From DYJK01 sp040755055 (GTDB lineage: Bacteria > Bacteroidota > Ignavibacteria > Ignavibacteriales > Melioribacteraceae), in the NCBI GenBank assembly GCA_040755055.1, contig JBFMBS010000006.1, positions 1 to 64,000 on the forward strand: a stretch of 64,000 bases of DNA, read 5' to 3'. A model generated the notes under the pieces. The model worked only from the letters and a program-made list of their open reading frames with translations, was not told where the DNA came from and ran no database searches. The position numbers were made by a program, and so were the translations under genes. This document shows positions 24,879-34,045 of the stretch, one piece after another (the first letter of the stretch is position 1; each line of letters begins with the position of its first letter).

Positions 24879-26522
24879 TTATTTTAATCCCGTATAGTTT
24901 ATTTGATCCATTAGAATCCATTCTTCGGGATCGATAATAAACTCTGCATTTTGAGGAAGCGGAATTTCTCCGCTGCCGTTGTGCATTTCAACTTTTATTA
25001 TTTTACCGCCAATCTTAACCGGAACCGGCAATTCAAAGTTTATGTCGTTTTCGGTTGTCCATTTCATTTCAACTTTGTTCGTCTTGTAATGAACATTAAG
25101 CACCGGCAATTTAGCGGTGCGGAGATAAACTTCAAAAAACCAGTTTAACTCTTTGCCCGAATTATCTTCTGCAATTTGAATCATCTCGTCAGTTGTCGCT
25201 AATCGGCATTGTCTTCCATCTGTAACTTTTTCTAATTCTTTAGTCGGGTAAGCCCATCGTCTTAGCACCTTGAAAAACAGATCATCCCCTAGATAAAAAC
25301 GGAGCGTGTGTAAAATCCACGCGCCTTTGTAATAAACATCGAGCGAGTAGGTCTCGCCGGCGGTCTTTTCTCCGCGTGGTGCAACCGGTAATTTATTTGA
25401 AAAATGTTTTAAGCTTTTTAAGTAAGCAGAATATTTTTCTTTGCCAAACATTCTTTCGAGATAGAGCGGCTGCATGTAAGTGCCGAGTCCCTCATGAATC
25501 CAGAAATCGCTCCAATCTTTATTTGTTACAAGGTTGCCCCACCACTCGTGGGAAAACTCGTGATGATGAAGCCAATCGAATGCAAAGTCTTTGTGATTTT
25601 TCCATCCGAATCCGTATGCAATGGCTGTTTGATGTTCCATGCCCAAATAGGGCGACTCAACAACGGCATATTTGTCTGCGCGGAACGGGTATGGTCCAAT
25701 CAACTCTTCCATTATTTTCATGTGATCTAAAAATTGAGATGAGTGCATCAAAGCTCTATCATAATTTTCCGGCAAAGCCCAAACAGTGAATGGAATAGTT
25801 TCTCCCGTTACGCTTATGTAATTGTATTCGATCTTCTTGTAAGGACCAAGATAGAAAGTAATATTGTAATTGTTGATCGGTGTGGATACAAACCATTTCC
25901 AGATTTTATTTGATGAATCATAATTATTAGAACTTATCAATTTGCCGTTTGATATACATACAACATCATTTGGTACTATTAGATTAATAGAAACCGAATC
26001 GGGTTCATCGGAAGGATGATCTTTGCACGGCAGCCATATATCTGCGCCGCCGCCCTGGCATGTTACGCTTGCCCAGGTTTTTCCGAACAAATTTTTCTTC
26101 CAGACAAACCCATCATCCCATGGCGGCTTTTTGGCAATACGGGGCGAGCCCGAATAAACAATTTTTATTTTTATCAAATTTCCTTTTTCAATTTTATCGG
26201 AAAAATCAATTGCAATTTTTCCGTTTGAGTGAATGAATTCAAGATTTGTCTCTTTGCTGTTTAACAGCAAAACGGATTTTACCCGGTAAACAGTATCGAG
26301 ATCGACAATTATTTTATCAAAATCAGTTACCGCTTCTATGTTCATAGTTACATATCCGCCGATTGTATGTTTGGCAGTATCAATTGCGAGATTGATATCG
26401 TAATATTTTACATCGTAACATGCTTGTTCAAGTATTAATTTTCCGCCTGAATCTTGCGAGCCGAATTGTGCAATTAAATTTAGCGAGGTAATTAGAAAGA
26501 AAATTAGGATTGGTTTTTTCAT
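24879..26522 (-). CDS. M1 family metallopeptidase (secreted aminopeptidase)
   Basis: The ATG at 26522 is chosen because it begins a signal peptide (MKKPILIFFLITSLNLIAQ); in-frame codons upstream lack one. This gives 547 residues. The N-terminal beta domain (residues ~30-230) precedes the zinc motif 'WLHHHEFSHEWWGNLVTNKD' (H-E-F-S-H, then E 18 residues on) and the M1 motif GMEHQTAIAYG (variant of GAMEN). It is shorter than four-domain M1 enzymes and lacks a long C-terminal helical domain. It should cleave N-terminal residues from peptides outside the cytoplasm. No T9SS tail is present. Confidence 0.92.
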   Translation of the reverse strand: MKKPILIFFLITSLNLIAQFGSQDSGGKLILEQACYDVKYYDINLAIDTAKHTIGGYVTMNIEAVTDFDKIIVDLDTVYRVKSVLLLNSKETNLEFIHSNGKIAIDFSDKIEKGNLIKIKIVYSGSPRIAKKPPWDDGFVWKKNLFGKTWASVTCQGGGADIWLPCKDHPSDEPDSVSINLIVPNDVVCISNGKLISSNNYDSSNKIWKWFVSTPINNYNITFYLGPYKKIEYNYISVTGETIPFTVWALPENYDRALMHSSQFLDHMKIMEELIGPYPFRADKYAVVESPYLGMEHQTAIAYGFGWKNHKDFAFDWLHHHEFSHEWWGNLVTNKDWSDFWIHEGLGTYMQPLYLERMFGKEKYSAYLKSLKHFSNKLPVAPRGEKTAGETYSLDVYYKGAWILHTLRFYLGDDLFFKVLRRWAYPTKELEKVTDGRQCRLATTDEMIQIAEDNSGKELNWFFEVYLRTAKLPVLNVHYKTNKVEMKWTTENDINFELPVPVKIGGKIIKVEMHNGSGEIPLPQNAEFIIDPEEWILMDQINYTGLK

Positions 26523-26599
26523 ATAAAGTATGTTTAAGTAAATGTCGTTCGAAAAATAGAATTCTCTTGGCGGGGATTCAACTTTAAAAAAGTATGATA

Positions 26600-26632
26600 A
26601 ACCTTGAAGGTCTTTAATCAACCTTCAAGGTT
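26600..26632. repeat. Inverted repeat, possible terminator
   Basis: Perfect 12-bp arms AACCTTGAAGGT (26600-26611) and ACCTTCAAGGTT (26621-26632). It lies 24 bases after the stop of the GYD gene on the minus strand and could end that transcript. The AACCTTGAAGG sequence is also a common repeat in these genomes. Confidence 0.5.
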
Positions 26633-26655
26633 GCAGTAAGTAACAAAAGCGGGAA

Positions 26656-26952
26656 TCAAATTTTTTTCGTCAGTTTCAAAAATTCTTTGTACGGTATTGC
26701 CGTCCAGCTTTCGGCATGGAATGCACCGTTAGAAAGACTAATCATAGAAACTTTTGCGGCAGTTTCGGCATCAGGAGCTTCGTAGATATCCATAAAATCA
26801 TAAGTGCCGAGGAGCGCATAATGAGAAATAAATTTTACTTTGGGGCACTTCTTCTTAACCTGGTCGAGCCACGCTCTGCCCAGTTTGGCGCGCTGTTTTA
26901 ATTGTTTGGAAATTTCAGGGGAAAGTTTTGTCATTAAAATGTAGGTCTGCAT
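26656..26952 (-). CDS. GYD domain protein
   Basis: 98 residues. 'MQTYILMTKLSP' at the start and 'ALLGTYDFMDIYEAPD' with 'NGAFHAESWTAIPYKEFLKL' fit the small GYD-domain family (a dimeric ferredoxin-like fold, G-x-Y-D in the middle). No enzymatic role is established. GAGGTGAT lies just before the ATG. It precedes the M1 gene in the same orientation, separated by an inverted repeat. Confidence 0.9.
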   Translation of the reverse strand: MQTYILMTKLSPEISKQLKQRAKLGRAWLDQVKKKCPKVKFISHYALLGTYDFMDIYEAPDAETAAKVSMISLSNGAFHAESWTAIPYKEFLKLTKKI

Positions 26953-27343
26953 AAATCACCTCGTATTAGTTTGAAACTTATTTTTTGTCTCGAGGCGGAA
27001 ATGTCTGCATGAAATTTAATTTATGTGAAGATGAAAGGAAAGGAATTATTTTAACGAGACTTCCGAAAAATTATGAATAGCACACTGATGATCTTTCGCA
27101 AGCTCATGATCATACACAGATTTAGCTGATTTATGCAGATTAAAATCCGAGAAAACCTGACTGCCGTCAGGCAAGTTCTGTCAACTCTGCATTATCTGTG
27201 TTCTATTACTATTCTCCAAGACTTTCAAAATGATTTTTCAGAAGTTTCTTAGTGTTACTTAGTGATTTACTTTGCACCGGTAATGTAAATTGAAATAGAA
27301 ATGCAAAATCATTATGTTGAAAAAAGAAACATTAAGGGAATAA
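26953..27343. other. Gene-free region with an intergenic repeat
   Basis: 391 bases between divergent genes. An AATAGCACACTGAT-type repeat (27076-27211) contains smaller palindromes such as CCTGACTGCCGTCAGG. Both neighbours' promoters must lie here, but none is clear enough to place. Confidence 0.5.
27076..27211. repeat. Second copy of the AATAGCACAC intergenic repeat
   Basis: Begins AATAGCACACTGATGATC and ends ATCTGTGTTCTATT, with internal repetition of short words (AGATTTAGCTGATTTATGC). Related to 15118-15231 in inverted orientation. Confidence 0.5.
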
Positions 27344-27754
27344 ATGAAAACAACAAATTATTACAATACATTTATCGAGGTTGCGGAAGACTGTCCCATT
27401 GATGCAGCAGAAATACCGCCTATAAAAGATAAAGAAAAGACCGCTGCCAATATTCAATTCGAGATGATTAAAAATAATCCATACAAATTCACTTCGGATG
27501 ACGTGATCTTTAGTGTTTATGTCGTTAAGAACAATGTTGGCAAAAAGGAGCTCGAAAAAGAAAGGGAAAAGTTCTTCTCTAAAGGACAAGCTTGTATGAG
27601 GTCATCGCCATTAACTAAAAGATACGGGTGGGGAATACATAGTAACAATGAAGGAAAAGTTGCTGTCTATGCATTTGGTTCAAAAGAGTATAAGAAATTT
27701 CTTAACGATAAAACTTTGAAACACGTAAAGGCTATGCGCTCAAAACGAGCATGA
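27344..27754 (+). CDS. DUF6157 family protein
   Basis: 136 residues. The opening MKTTNYYNTFIEVAEDCP and the later 'ACMRSSPLTKRYGWGIHSNN' with VAVYAFGSKEY match a small conserved family without assigned function, usually in soil and sediment bacteria. No signal or membrane helix. Immediately after its stop comes an attC-left-half-like stretch (TAGCTAAAACCGCTCAACG), so it may have been a gene cassette. Start ATG at 27344 with AAGGGA upstream. Confidence 0.75.
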   Translation: MKTTNYYNTFIEVAEDCPIDAAEIPPIKDKEKTAANIQFEMIKNNPYKFTSDDVIFSVYVVKNNVGKKELEKEREKFFSKGQACMRSSPLTKRYGWGIHSNNEGKVAVYAFGSKEYKKFLNDKTLKHVKAMRSKRA

Positions 27755-27944
27755 AATTGTATAGCTAAAACCGCTCAACGTAAAATCCACGCCCGGATTA
27801 TATTCTTTGTGTAACTCAAAGATCAAAAATTACATGGAGATCCGCAGAGAAGTCACTGAGAACCACGAAGAAAAGGCAGCATTGTATTTTATAAACCATT
27901 ATGAACAACTGCAGTTTTATTTTGATTGGGTAAGAGCGGATAGA

Positions 27945-29123
27945 TCATGTAATTTGATCTAAAATTTTCCGGTACATCACCGGGTCGGTATCGCCCTCGG
28001 TAGAGATTAACAAAACTTTAGATGCACTGTTTAATTTTAATTCTTCGCTAAGCGGCGCAAATTTTTTATCACTGAGGAGATAATATAAAAGTCCGGTTGT
28101 AACTGCACCTGATTCACCAGAAATTATTTTTGGGTCTCCGAATTCTTGTCTGCCGAGTATCTGCATCCCCTTAATTGTCACTTCATCGGGACATTTAATA
28201 AAAAAGTCGGTATGGGCAGATAGAATATCGAACGCCGATTTACTTGGGGTACCGCAAGCGAGTCCGGCCATAATAGTTTTCATTTCGTTTTTTAGCGTGA
28301 TCATTGATGATAACCTGGCAGATTCGAGCATGCAAGCGGCATCATCGGGTTCTACAACAACAAAAACCGGCTTCTTCTCTTTTAGAAAGTTTACAAGGAA
28401 AGCAGCAACAGCCGCCGGCAGTGAACCGACACCGCATTGAACAAAAACATGCGTAGGTATTTCACCTTTCAGCAGATCAAATATTTCTTTCATAATAGTA
28501 AGATAGCCTTGCATAATCATCAGTGGAATTTTTTCATAACCATTCCATGACGAATCTTGAACCAACAGCCAGCCGTACCGTTTGGAATTTTCTTTTGCTA
28601 ATTGTACTGCGGCATCATAGCTGCCATCGATTATGGTAACATCGGCACCTAATGACTTTATATTTTCAAATCTGCTTTGTGTTGTGCCTTTAGGCATATA
28701 GATTACAGACCGACAGCCAATTTGTTGCGCCGTCCATGCAACACCTCTTCCATGATTGCCGTCGGTTGCAGTTACAAGTGTTAAACTCTCTATTTTATTT
28801 TCTATTTTTTTATCGTTAGGAAATGAAAAGGAAAGTGGTTTATTATCCATCCCCATGTATTCATATAAATAGTTGATTACAGCATAACCGGCACCCAGTA
28901 CCTTGAAAGCGTTCAAACCGAAACGATGTGATTCATCTTTTATCCAAATCTTGTTTAAGCCAAGATGATTGGATAATCCTTTTAGCTCAACCAATGGTGT
29001 TGGTTTGTATCCCGGGAAGGTAGAGTGGAGAGCTAAAACTTTTTTAGCCGTATCAAGATCGAAGTGATTTGTTAATTCACTTTGCCGGCTTGCTATGTTT
29101 TTATTTTTGAGAAGCGATATCAT
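27945..29123 (-). CDS. Diaminopropionate ammonia-lyase-like PLP enzyme
   Basis: 392 residues. The fold-type II PLP pattern is clear: 'KDESHRFGLNAFKVLGAGYA' with the Schiff-base Lys near residue 74, TATDGNHGRGVAW as the phosphate-neighbour loop, 'VQCGVGSLPAAVAAFLVNFL' as the glycine loop, and 'ISGESGAVTTGLLYYL' near the end. This combination and length match 2,3-diaminopropionate ammonia-lyases, which cleave both diaminopropionate enantiomers to pyruvate and ammonia. Threonine synthase or dehydratase relatives are the main alternative. It is a stand-alone gene. Confidence 0.85.
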   Translation of the reverse strand: MISLLKNKNIASRQSELTNHFDLDTAKKVLALHSTFPGYKPTPLVELKGLSNHLGLNKIWIKDESHRFGLNAFKVLGAGYAVINYLYEYMGMDNKPLSFSFPNDKKIENKIESLTLVTATDGNHGRGVAWTAQQIGCRSVIYMPKGTTQSRFENIKSLGADVTIIDGSYDAAVQLAKENSKRYGWLLVQDSSWNGYEKIPLMIMQGYLTIMKEIFDLLKGEIPTHVFVQCGVGSLPAAVAAFLVNFLKEKKPVFVVVEPDDAACMLESARLSSMITLKNEMKTIMAGLACGTPSKSAFDILSAHTDFFIKCPDEVTIKGMQILGRQEFGDPKIISGESGAVTTGLLYYLLSDKKFAPLSEELKLNSASKVLLISTEGDTDPVMYRKILDQIT

Positions 29124-29250
29124 GTTAGCAATCGTCCGTAGTTTTTAACTCCGTACATTAAAAATATTTACTTGTCCTTATAATTACACGACAAATTTTT
29201 TTAAGCAGATGTAAAAAGTTATCTTTGCTGAAAAGAAATTAAAGGACAAC

Positions 29251-29844
29251 ATGAAAAAAGCAATAAAACAGAAAAAACAAAAGAAAGATATTCCCTCATT
29301 CTTTCACCCGTGGCATTATGTAAGCTATGGTAAAGATGTTCCGGAGATTGTGAATGCTATAATCGAAATACCGAACGGTTCGAAGGCAAAATATGAACTC
29401 GATAAAGAAAGCGGATTGTTAAAATTAGATCGTGTACTCTTCTCGTCTGTTCATTATCCGGCTAACTACGGATTTATACCGCGCACGCTTACCGATGATA
29501 ACGATCCCCTTGATATTCTTGTCCTTTCATCGATAGAAGTTGACCCGTTATGTATAATTGAAGCAAGGGTTATCGGGTTTATGAGGATGGTTGACGATAA
29601 CGAAAAGGACGACAAAATTATAGCCATTGCAAAAAATGATATTTCCTACAATTATATAGATGATCTTGAACACCTTCCGCCGCATACTACCGTGCAGCTG
29701 CAAAGATTCTTTGAGGATTATAAAAAATTAGAACATAAGCACGTGATCGTTGAAAAGATCTATAATAAGAAAGATGCTTACAAAATTATCAACGACTCAA
29801 TTAAAAGGTACGAATCCGAGTTTAAGCAGAACAAAAAAATCTAA
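29251..29844 (+). CDS. ppa: Inorganic pyrophosphatase (family I)
   Basis: 197 residues. The active-site signature 'LTDDNDPLDILVLSSIEVD' with the D-x-D-P-x-D metal-binding aspartates, the EIPNGSKAKYE start and NYGFIPRT match soluble family I pyrophosphatases. It hydrolyses PPi to two phosphates in the cytosol, driving biosynthesis. AAAGGAC precedes the ATG. It is convergent with the permease, and the two stop codons overlap within four bases. Confidence 0.95.
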   Translation: MKKAIKQKKQKKDIPSFFHPWHYVSYGKDVPEIVNAIIEIPNGSKAKYELDKESGLLKLDRVLFSSVHYPANYGFIPRTLTDDNDPLDILVLSSIEVDPLCIIEARVIGFMRMVDDNEKDDKIIAIAKNDISYNYIDDLEHLPPHTTVQLQRFFEDYKKLEHKHVIVEKIYNKKDAYKIINDSIKRYESEFKQNKKI

Positions 29845-31262
29845 ACGGAATTGTTCTTTTTGTTGTCTCGGTATTTCCAATAAAAATAAAATGGAAGTCC
29901 GGTCAATACAAGTATCAACCCCATCATCGCATTTTCTGTATCCGATATAATAGTATTCATAAGGAATAGAAATGCAAATACCACAAAGAGAGCCGGGGTG
30001 TAAGGGTAGCCCCAAACTTTGTATGGTCTATGTTGATCCGGCATTTTCTTGCGCAGTACAAACACACCGAATGCGCCGAGCATATAAAACATCCATGATG
30101 CAAAGATTACGTAATCTGTTATTGTATCGAACGAACCGGAAAGTACAAGCACGCATGACCATAATCCCTGGATCAGTAACGATACATACGGTGTGCCGAA
30201 CCTTGGATGTACCTTACCGAGTGAGTTGAAAAAGATTTTTGCACGCGCCATCGCAAACGGAACTCTTGCTGTTGCAAGTATACTTCCGTTGAGTGCCCCG
30301 AATGTTGATATAATAACAGCGATAGAAATAATTGCCCCGCCATCGGTACCGAATATTTTTTCTGCGGCACTTGCGGCTACCAGCGGCGATTTTGCCATTT
30401 CATTTATTGGGAGTACATATAAGAACGCGATGTTTATTAAAACATAAACGCCAATTACAATCAGGGTTCCGTAAAGCAAACCAAGAGGAACGTTGCGTTG
30501 AGGGTTTTTGACTTCGCCGGAAACAAAAGTTATGTTGTTCCATGCATCGTATGCCCAGAATGCCCCAGCAAATGCAAGTCCCACCAAGCTGATAAAGTTA
30601 GCCATAGTATGTTCCGGGATAGAAAAACCGGTGTACACATTTGAAATGCTTCCGTTACCGATCGTTAATAGCAGAATAGTAATTAATAGAATGGAAAATA
30701 TTTTAATATATGTTACAACCGTTTGAACAACTCCGCCGAAAATTACACCAACATAGTTAACACCGGTTAAGAAAATAATACATAAGATTGCAACGAGTTT
30801 TGTTCCGAAGTCGGCTAAGGGATAAATGTTTCCTACAAGCGGCATGTAAACAGAAAATTGCTGTAGGTTTTCGGGAAGTTGTGGGTATTTAACAAAGTAG
30901 CCGATATACTCTGCAAATACATAAGCAATTGCCGCCTGGCTGCCGGTTTGTATTACCGAAAGAATCGACCAGCCGTAAATGTAAGCTGTAAAATCACCGT
31001 ACATTTTTCTAAAGTAAACGTACTGGCCACCGGTTGAATCGATCATGCCTGACATTTCGGAATTAACCATCACGCCGATTAAAGTTACCAAACCGGCTAC
31101 AATCCAAACTATGATCAATAATTCAGGTGAACCGAGCTGCTCTGCCATGACAGATGGTTTGCGGAAAATACCGGAACCGATCATTGAACCGGCAACAATC
31201 ATTACGGCAGCGGTTAAACTTAATCCTCTTACGAGTTCTGTTTTGCGAGTTTTATCGGGCAT
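29841..31262 (-). CDS. Amino acid permease (APC superfamily)
   Basis: 473 residues with ~12 membrane helices. The first helix carries GSMIGSGIFRKPSVMAEQLG, the unwound substrate-binding segment of APC transporters (G-S/A-G-I-F), and later 'ATARVPFAMARAKIFF' in helix 8 region. The layout resembles LAT-type amino acid exchangers. Substrate is unspecified. Its promoter would be in the 252-base gap shared with the divergent phosphate transporter gene. Confidence 0.9.
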   Translation of the reverse strand: MPDKTRKTELVRGLSLTAAVMIVAGSMIGSGIFRKPSVMAEQLGSPELLIIVWIVAGLVTLIGVMVNSEMSGMIDSTGGQYVYFRKMYGDFTAYIYGWSILSVIQTGSQAAIAYVFAEYIGYFVKYPQLPENLQQFSVYMPLVGNIYPLADFGTKLVAILCIIFLTGVNYVGVIFGGVVQTVVTYIKIFSILLITILLLTIGNGSISNVYTGFSIPEHTMANFISLVGLAFAGAFWAYDAWNNITFVSGEVKNPQRNVPLGLLYGTLIVIGVYVLINIAFLYVLPINEMAKSPLVAASAAEKIFGTDGGAIISIAVIISTFGALNGSILATARVPFAMARAKIFFNSLGKVHPRFGTPYVSLLIQGLWSCVLVLSGSFDTITDYVIFASWMFYMLGAFGVFVLRKKMPDQHRPYKVWGYPYTPALFVVFAFLFLMNTIISDTENAMMGLILVLTGLPFYFYWKYRDNKKNNSV

Positions 31263-31514
31263 CTTCTCTCTTTAAAATTTCCGGGCAAAATAAGAATTGA
31301 TTTCGATTTCTCAAACCATTTTTTCTTTAATTTTTATTGGATTTTGTAACGTATTCTAAATGCTTTAATATTTTCTCAACATTTTGCCAAATAATGTTTT
31401 TTAAATAAGGGGAGTATCGTTATCTTTTTAAAAATGATATTTTCTTTTTTGTAAAATCTTCCTTCATAAATTACTTACTAACGATTTTGTGAATTAACAT
31501 TCGGGAAATAGTGC

Positions 31515-33752
31515 GTGGAAACCTATCTTTTTTTTATAATTATTTTATTCATCCTTGCTACATCGGACCTTGTAGTGGGAGTTGCAAATGATGCCGTTAA
31601 TTTTTTGAATTCTGCGATTGGATCTAAAGTTGCACCCAGACACATAATCCTTGTTGTTGCAAGTCTTGGTGTTTTAGCCGGAACATTATTTTCCAGCGGT
31701 ATGATGGAGGTTGCACGGTCCGGATTCTTCAACCCGGAATTATTCAGGATAAATGAATTGATGGTTCTATTCCTCGCTGTTATGTTCACCGATGTTTTAC
31801 TTTTGGACTTTTACAACACGTTTGGTCTGCCTACTTCAACAACAGTGTCGTTAGTCTCTTCTTTATTTGCCGGCAGTGTTGCTTTAGCTGTAATTAAAAT
31901 TAACCAAACCGGGCAAGGTATTGAAGCGGTAGGGCAGTACATAAATTCTGCACGCGCACTTGGAATCTTCTCGGCAATATTAATCTCAGTAGTTATTTCG
32001 TTTGTGGCCGGTGCCGTTGTACAATATATATCGCGTTTAATTTTCACTTTTGATTTTCAAAGTAAAATGAAACGGTACGGTGCACTTTGGGGAGCTCTTG
32101 CGCTAACGTCAATTACTTACTTTATTGTTATCAAAGGTGCAAAAGGAACTTCATTCTTGACTGAAGAAAATGTAGTATGGATTAAGAATCATACGATGGA
32201 AGTTCTTGCGATTAACTTTGCATTTTGGGCGGTGATACTTCAGCTGTTTTTGTGGTTTACTAAGGTTAATGTGTTCAAACCGATAGTTTTGATTGGTACT
32301 TTTTCTTTAGCATTGGCGTTTGCTGCAAACGATCTTGTTAATTTTATAGGTGTACCGCTTGCCGGATTAAGTTCTTTCCAGATTGCATCCAGCAGTAATG
32401 ATCCGCTGGGTATTACATTAGATGCCTTGAGAGAACCGGAGAGAACAAATTCCTTCATATTAACTCTTGCCGGTGTTGTAATGATTCTTACTTTATGGTT
32501 CAATAGGAAAGCAAGAACCGTAACGAGAACAGAAATTAATTTGGGGAGACAATTCGAAGGTTATGAAAAATTTGATTCATCAACTTTAGCACGGTCGATA
32601 GTTAGAATTTCAATATCACTCGGCGAAACCTTCAAAAGAATTTTACCAAAAGGACTAAACGATAGCATCCAGGGTCGATTCAACACAGCTAAAATAGATT
32701 ATTCTAAATTTGATAAGAAAGATAGGCCTTCGTTTGATTACGTACGCGCTATCGTAAACTTGATGGTTTCAAGCAGTTTGATCTCGCTTGGTACAGCATA
32801 CAAACTTCCCCTCTCTACAACTTACGTAACATTTATTGTTGCAATGTCCACTTCATTTGCCGATAAAGCATGGGGAAGAGAGAGCGCAGTTTACAGAGTA
32901 AGCGGTGTGCTTACCGTTGTGGCCGGTTGGTTCTTTACCGCCTTCTTAGCATTTGTTAGTACTACTATCCTTACAACCGCGATGTTTTTCGGCGGACTGC
33001 CGGTTATTTTAATTATTGCTGCCGGAACTATATTCCTGATTGTAAGATCAAATATTTTACATAGGCACGAAGAGAAAAAATCTGCCAAGAAAATTCAGGC
33101 ATCAATAGTTGCTGAAGAAAAATCGGTTCTCCTTGATTCGATTGTAGAAGATGTTAAAGGATATTTAAGCGTGGCGCATAAAATTTATGATGATGTTTAT
33201 TCCGGGTTAACCAATGAGAACCGTAAAAAGTTAAAGAAGGCATATAAGGAAACAAAAGAACTTGAAGACCAGGGCGATACAATCATCACAAAGATTTTGC
33301 AAGGCGCTCAATTTCTTGATGAAAAAGAAATGAAGGAAGACTTTAATTTCGGCAAAGCTATTTCTTCGCTTAGAGAAATTTCAGATTCAATTAAGGGGAT
33401 GGCAAAATTATCTTTTGATCATATTGATAATAACCATGCCGGTCTTGCAAAGGAACAGAAGGATGATTTCAAGGACTTAAAATCACTTGTTACTTCCCAG
33501 CTTGATCTCGTTTCAAATAAAATTTCTAAAAAGGATTTAGGCAAATTAGAAGATTTGCAAGAAAAAGTTAACGATATGAAAAAGTCGATCAAGAAATTAG
33601 ATAAGAACCAGATCGGGTATATTAAGAAAGGAACCTCTAAAGCCAGGACAAATTTATTGTTCTTGAATATTCTGTTTAAGTCGGAAAATATTTCGAACAA
33701 TGTTATCGAGATCATCAAGTTCAACAAGGAATTGCTGAACATAAAACAATAA
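31515..33752 (+). CDS. PiT phosphate transporter fused to a PhoU-like domain
   Basis: 745 residues from a GTG start. Residues ~1-520 hold the PiT/PHO-4 repeats (GVANDAVNFLNSAIGSKVAP in the first, 'FAANDLVNFIGVPLAGLSSF' in the second; both with the A-N-D-x-x-N motif). Residues ~545-745 are a cytoplasmic, helical DUF47/PhoU-like domain (coiled, charged: LDSIVEDVKGYLSVAHKIYD...). This fusion is a normal layout in Bacteroidota. It imports phosphate, probably with H+ or Na+. No PHO-box-like operator was identified. Confidence 0.92.
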   Translation: METYLFFIIILFILATSDLVVGVANDAVNFLNSAIGSKVAPRHIILVVASLGVLAGTLFSSGMMEVARSGFFNPELFRINELMVLFLAVMFTDVLLLDFYNTFGLPTSTTVSLVSSLFAGSVALAVIKINQTGQGIEAVGQYINSARALGIFSAILISVVISFVAGAVVQYISRLIFTFDFQSKMKRYGALWGALALTSITYFIVIKGAKGTSFLTEENVVWIKNHTMEVLAINFAFWAVILQLFLWFTKVNVFKPIVLIGTFSLALAFAANDLVNFIGVPLAGLSSFQIASSSNDPLGITLDALREPERTNSFILTLAGVVMILTLWFNRKARTVTRTEINLGRQFEGYEKFDSSTLARSIVRISISLGETFKRILPKGLNDSIQGRFNTAKIDYSKFDKKDRPSFDYVRAIVNLMVSSSLISLGTAYKLPLSTTYVTFIVAMSTSFADKAWGRESAVYRVSGVLTVVAGWFFTAFLAFVSTTILTTAMFFGGLPVILIIAAGTIFLIVRSNILHRHEEKKSAKKIQASIVAEEKSVLLDSIVEDVKGYLSVAHKIYDDVYSGLTNENRKKLKKAYKETKELEDQGDTIITKILQGAQFLDEKEMKEDFNFGKAISSLREISDSIKGMAKLSFDHIDNNHAGLAKEQKDDFKDLKSLVTSQLDLVSNKISKKDLGKLEDLQEKVNDMKKSIKKLDKNQIGYIKKGTSKARTNLLFLNILFKSENISNNVIEIIKFNKELLNIKQ

Positions 33753-33893
33753 AGCCGGTCGTTTCTGCTGTTAATTTGTTCCATTTTGAAGATTTATAGG
33801 TTATTTGAATCTTTTTTTTGTCCGGCTAATCTTCAATAATTATAAATCTTTTCCTTATTTTTCACCCCGTAATAAAAATACTATAAGGTAAAA

Positions 33894-34016
33894 ATGGAAA
33901 CTTCTAATCAGAAAAAAGGCTTGAATGACTTTTCGTTTTTCTTATTGATGTTTATTCTTGGTGCAAGCATTGTTACAATTTTAGGTTATTTATTCTATTC
34001 AATAATCTTCGGTTAA
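33894..34016 (+). CDS. Small one-helix membrane protein
   Basis: 40 residues (METSNQKKGLNDF, then a hydrophobic stretch FFLLMFILGASIVTILGYLF). AAGGT precedes the ATG by four bases, and the gene sits between the phosphate transporter and the potassium transporter with only 29 bases to the latter, so probably in the same transcript. Such short membrane proteins often associate with larger transporters, but no family is recognised. Confidence 0.55.
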   Translation: METSNQKKGLNDFSFFLLMFILGASIVTILGYLFYSIIFG

Positions 34017-34045
34017 AATTAACTACAATATAAGCACACAATAAA

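Noticed and set aside
26523..26621. Longer M1 peptidase start
   Set aside because: The extra residues hide the signal peptide and cross the inverted-repeat region.
33772..33830. AGCCGG and CCGGCT arms after the PiT gene as a terminator
   Set aside because: The arms are ~70 bases apart and short, without a stable stem.
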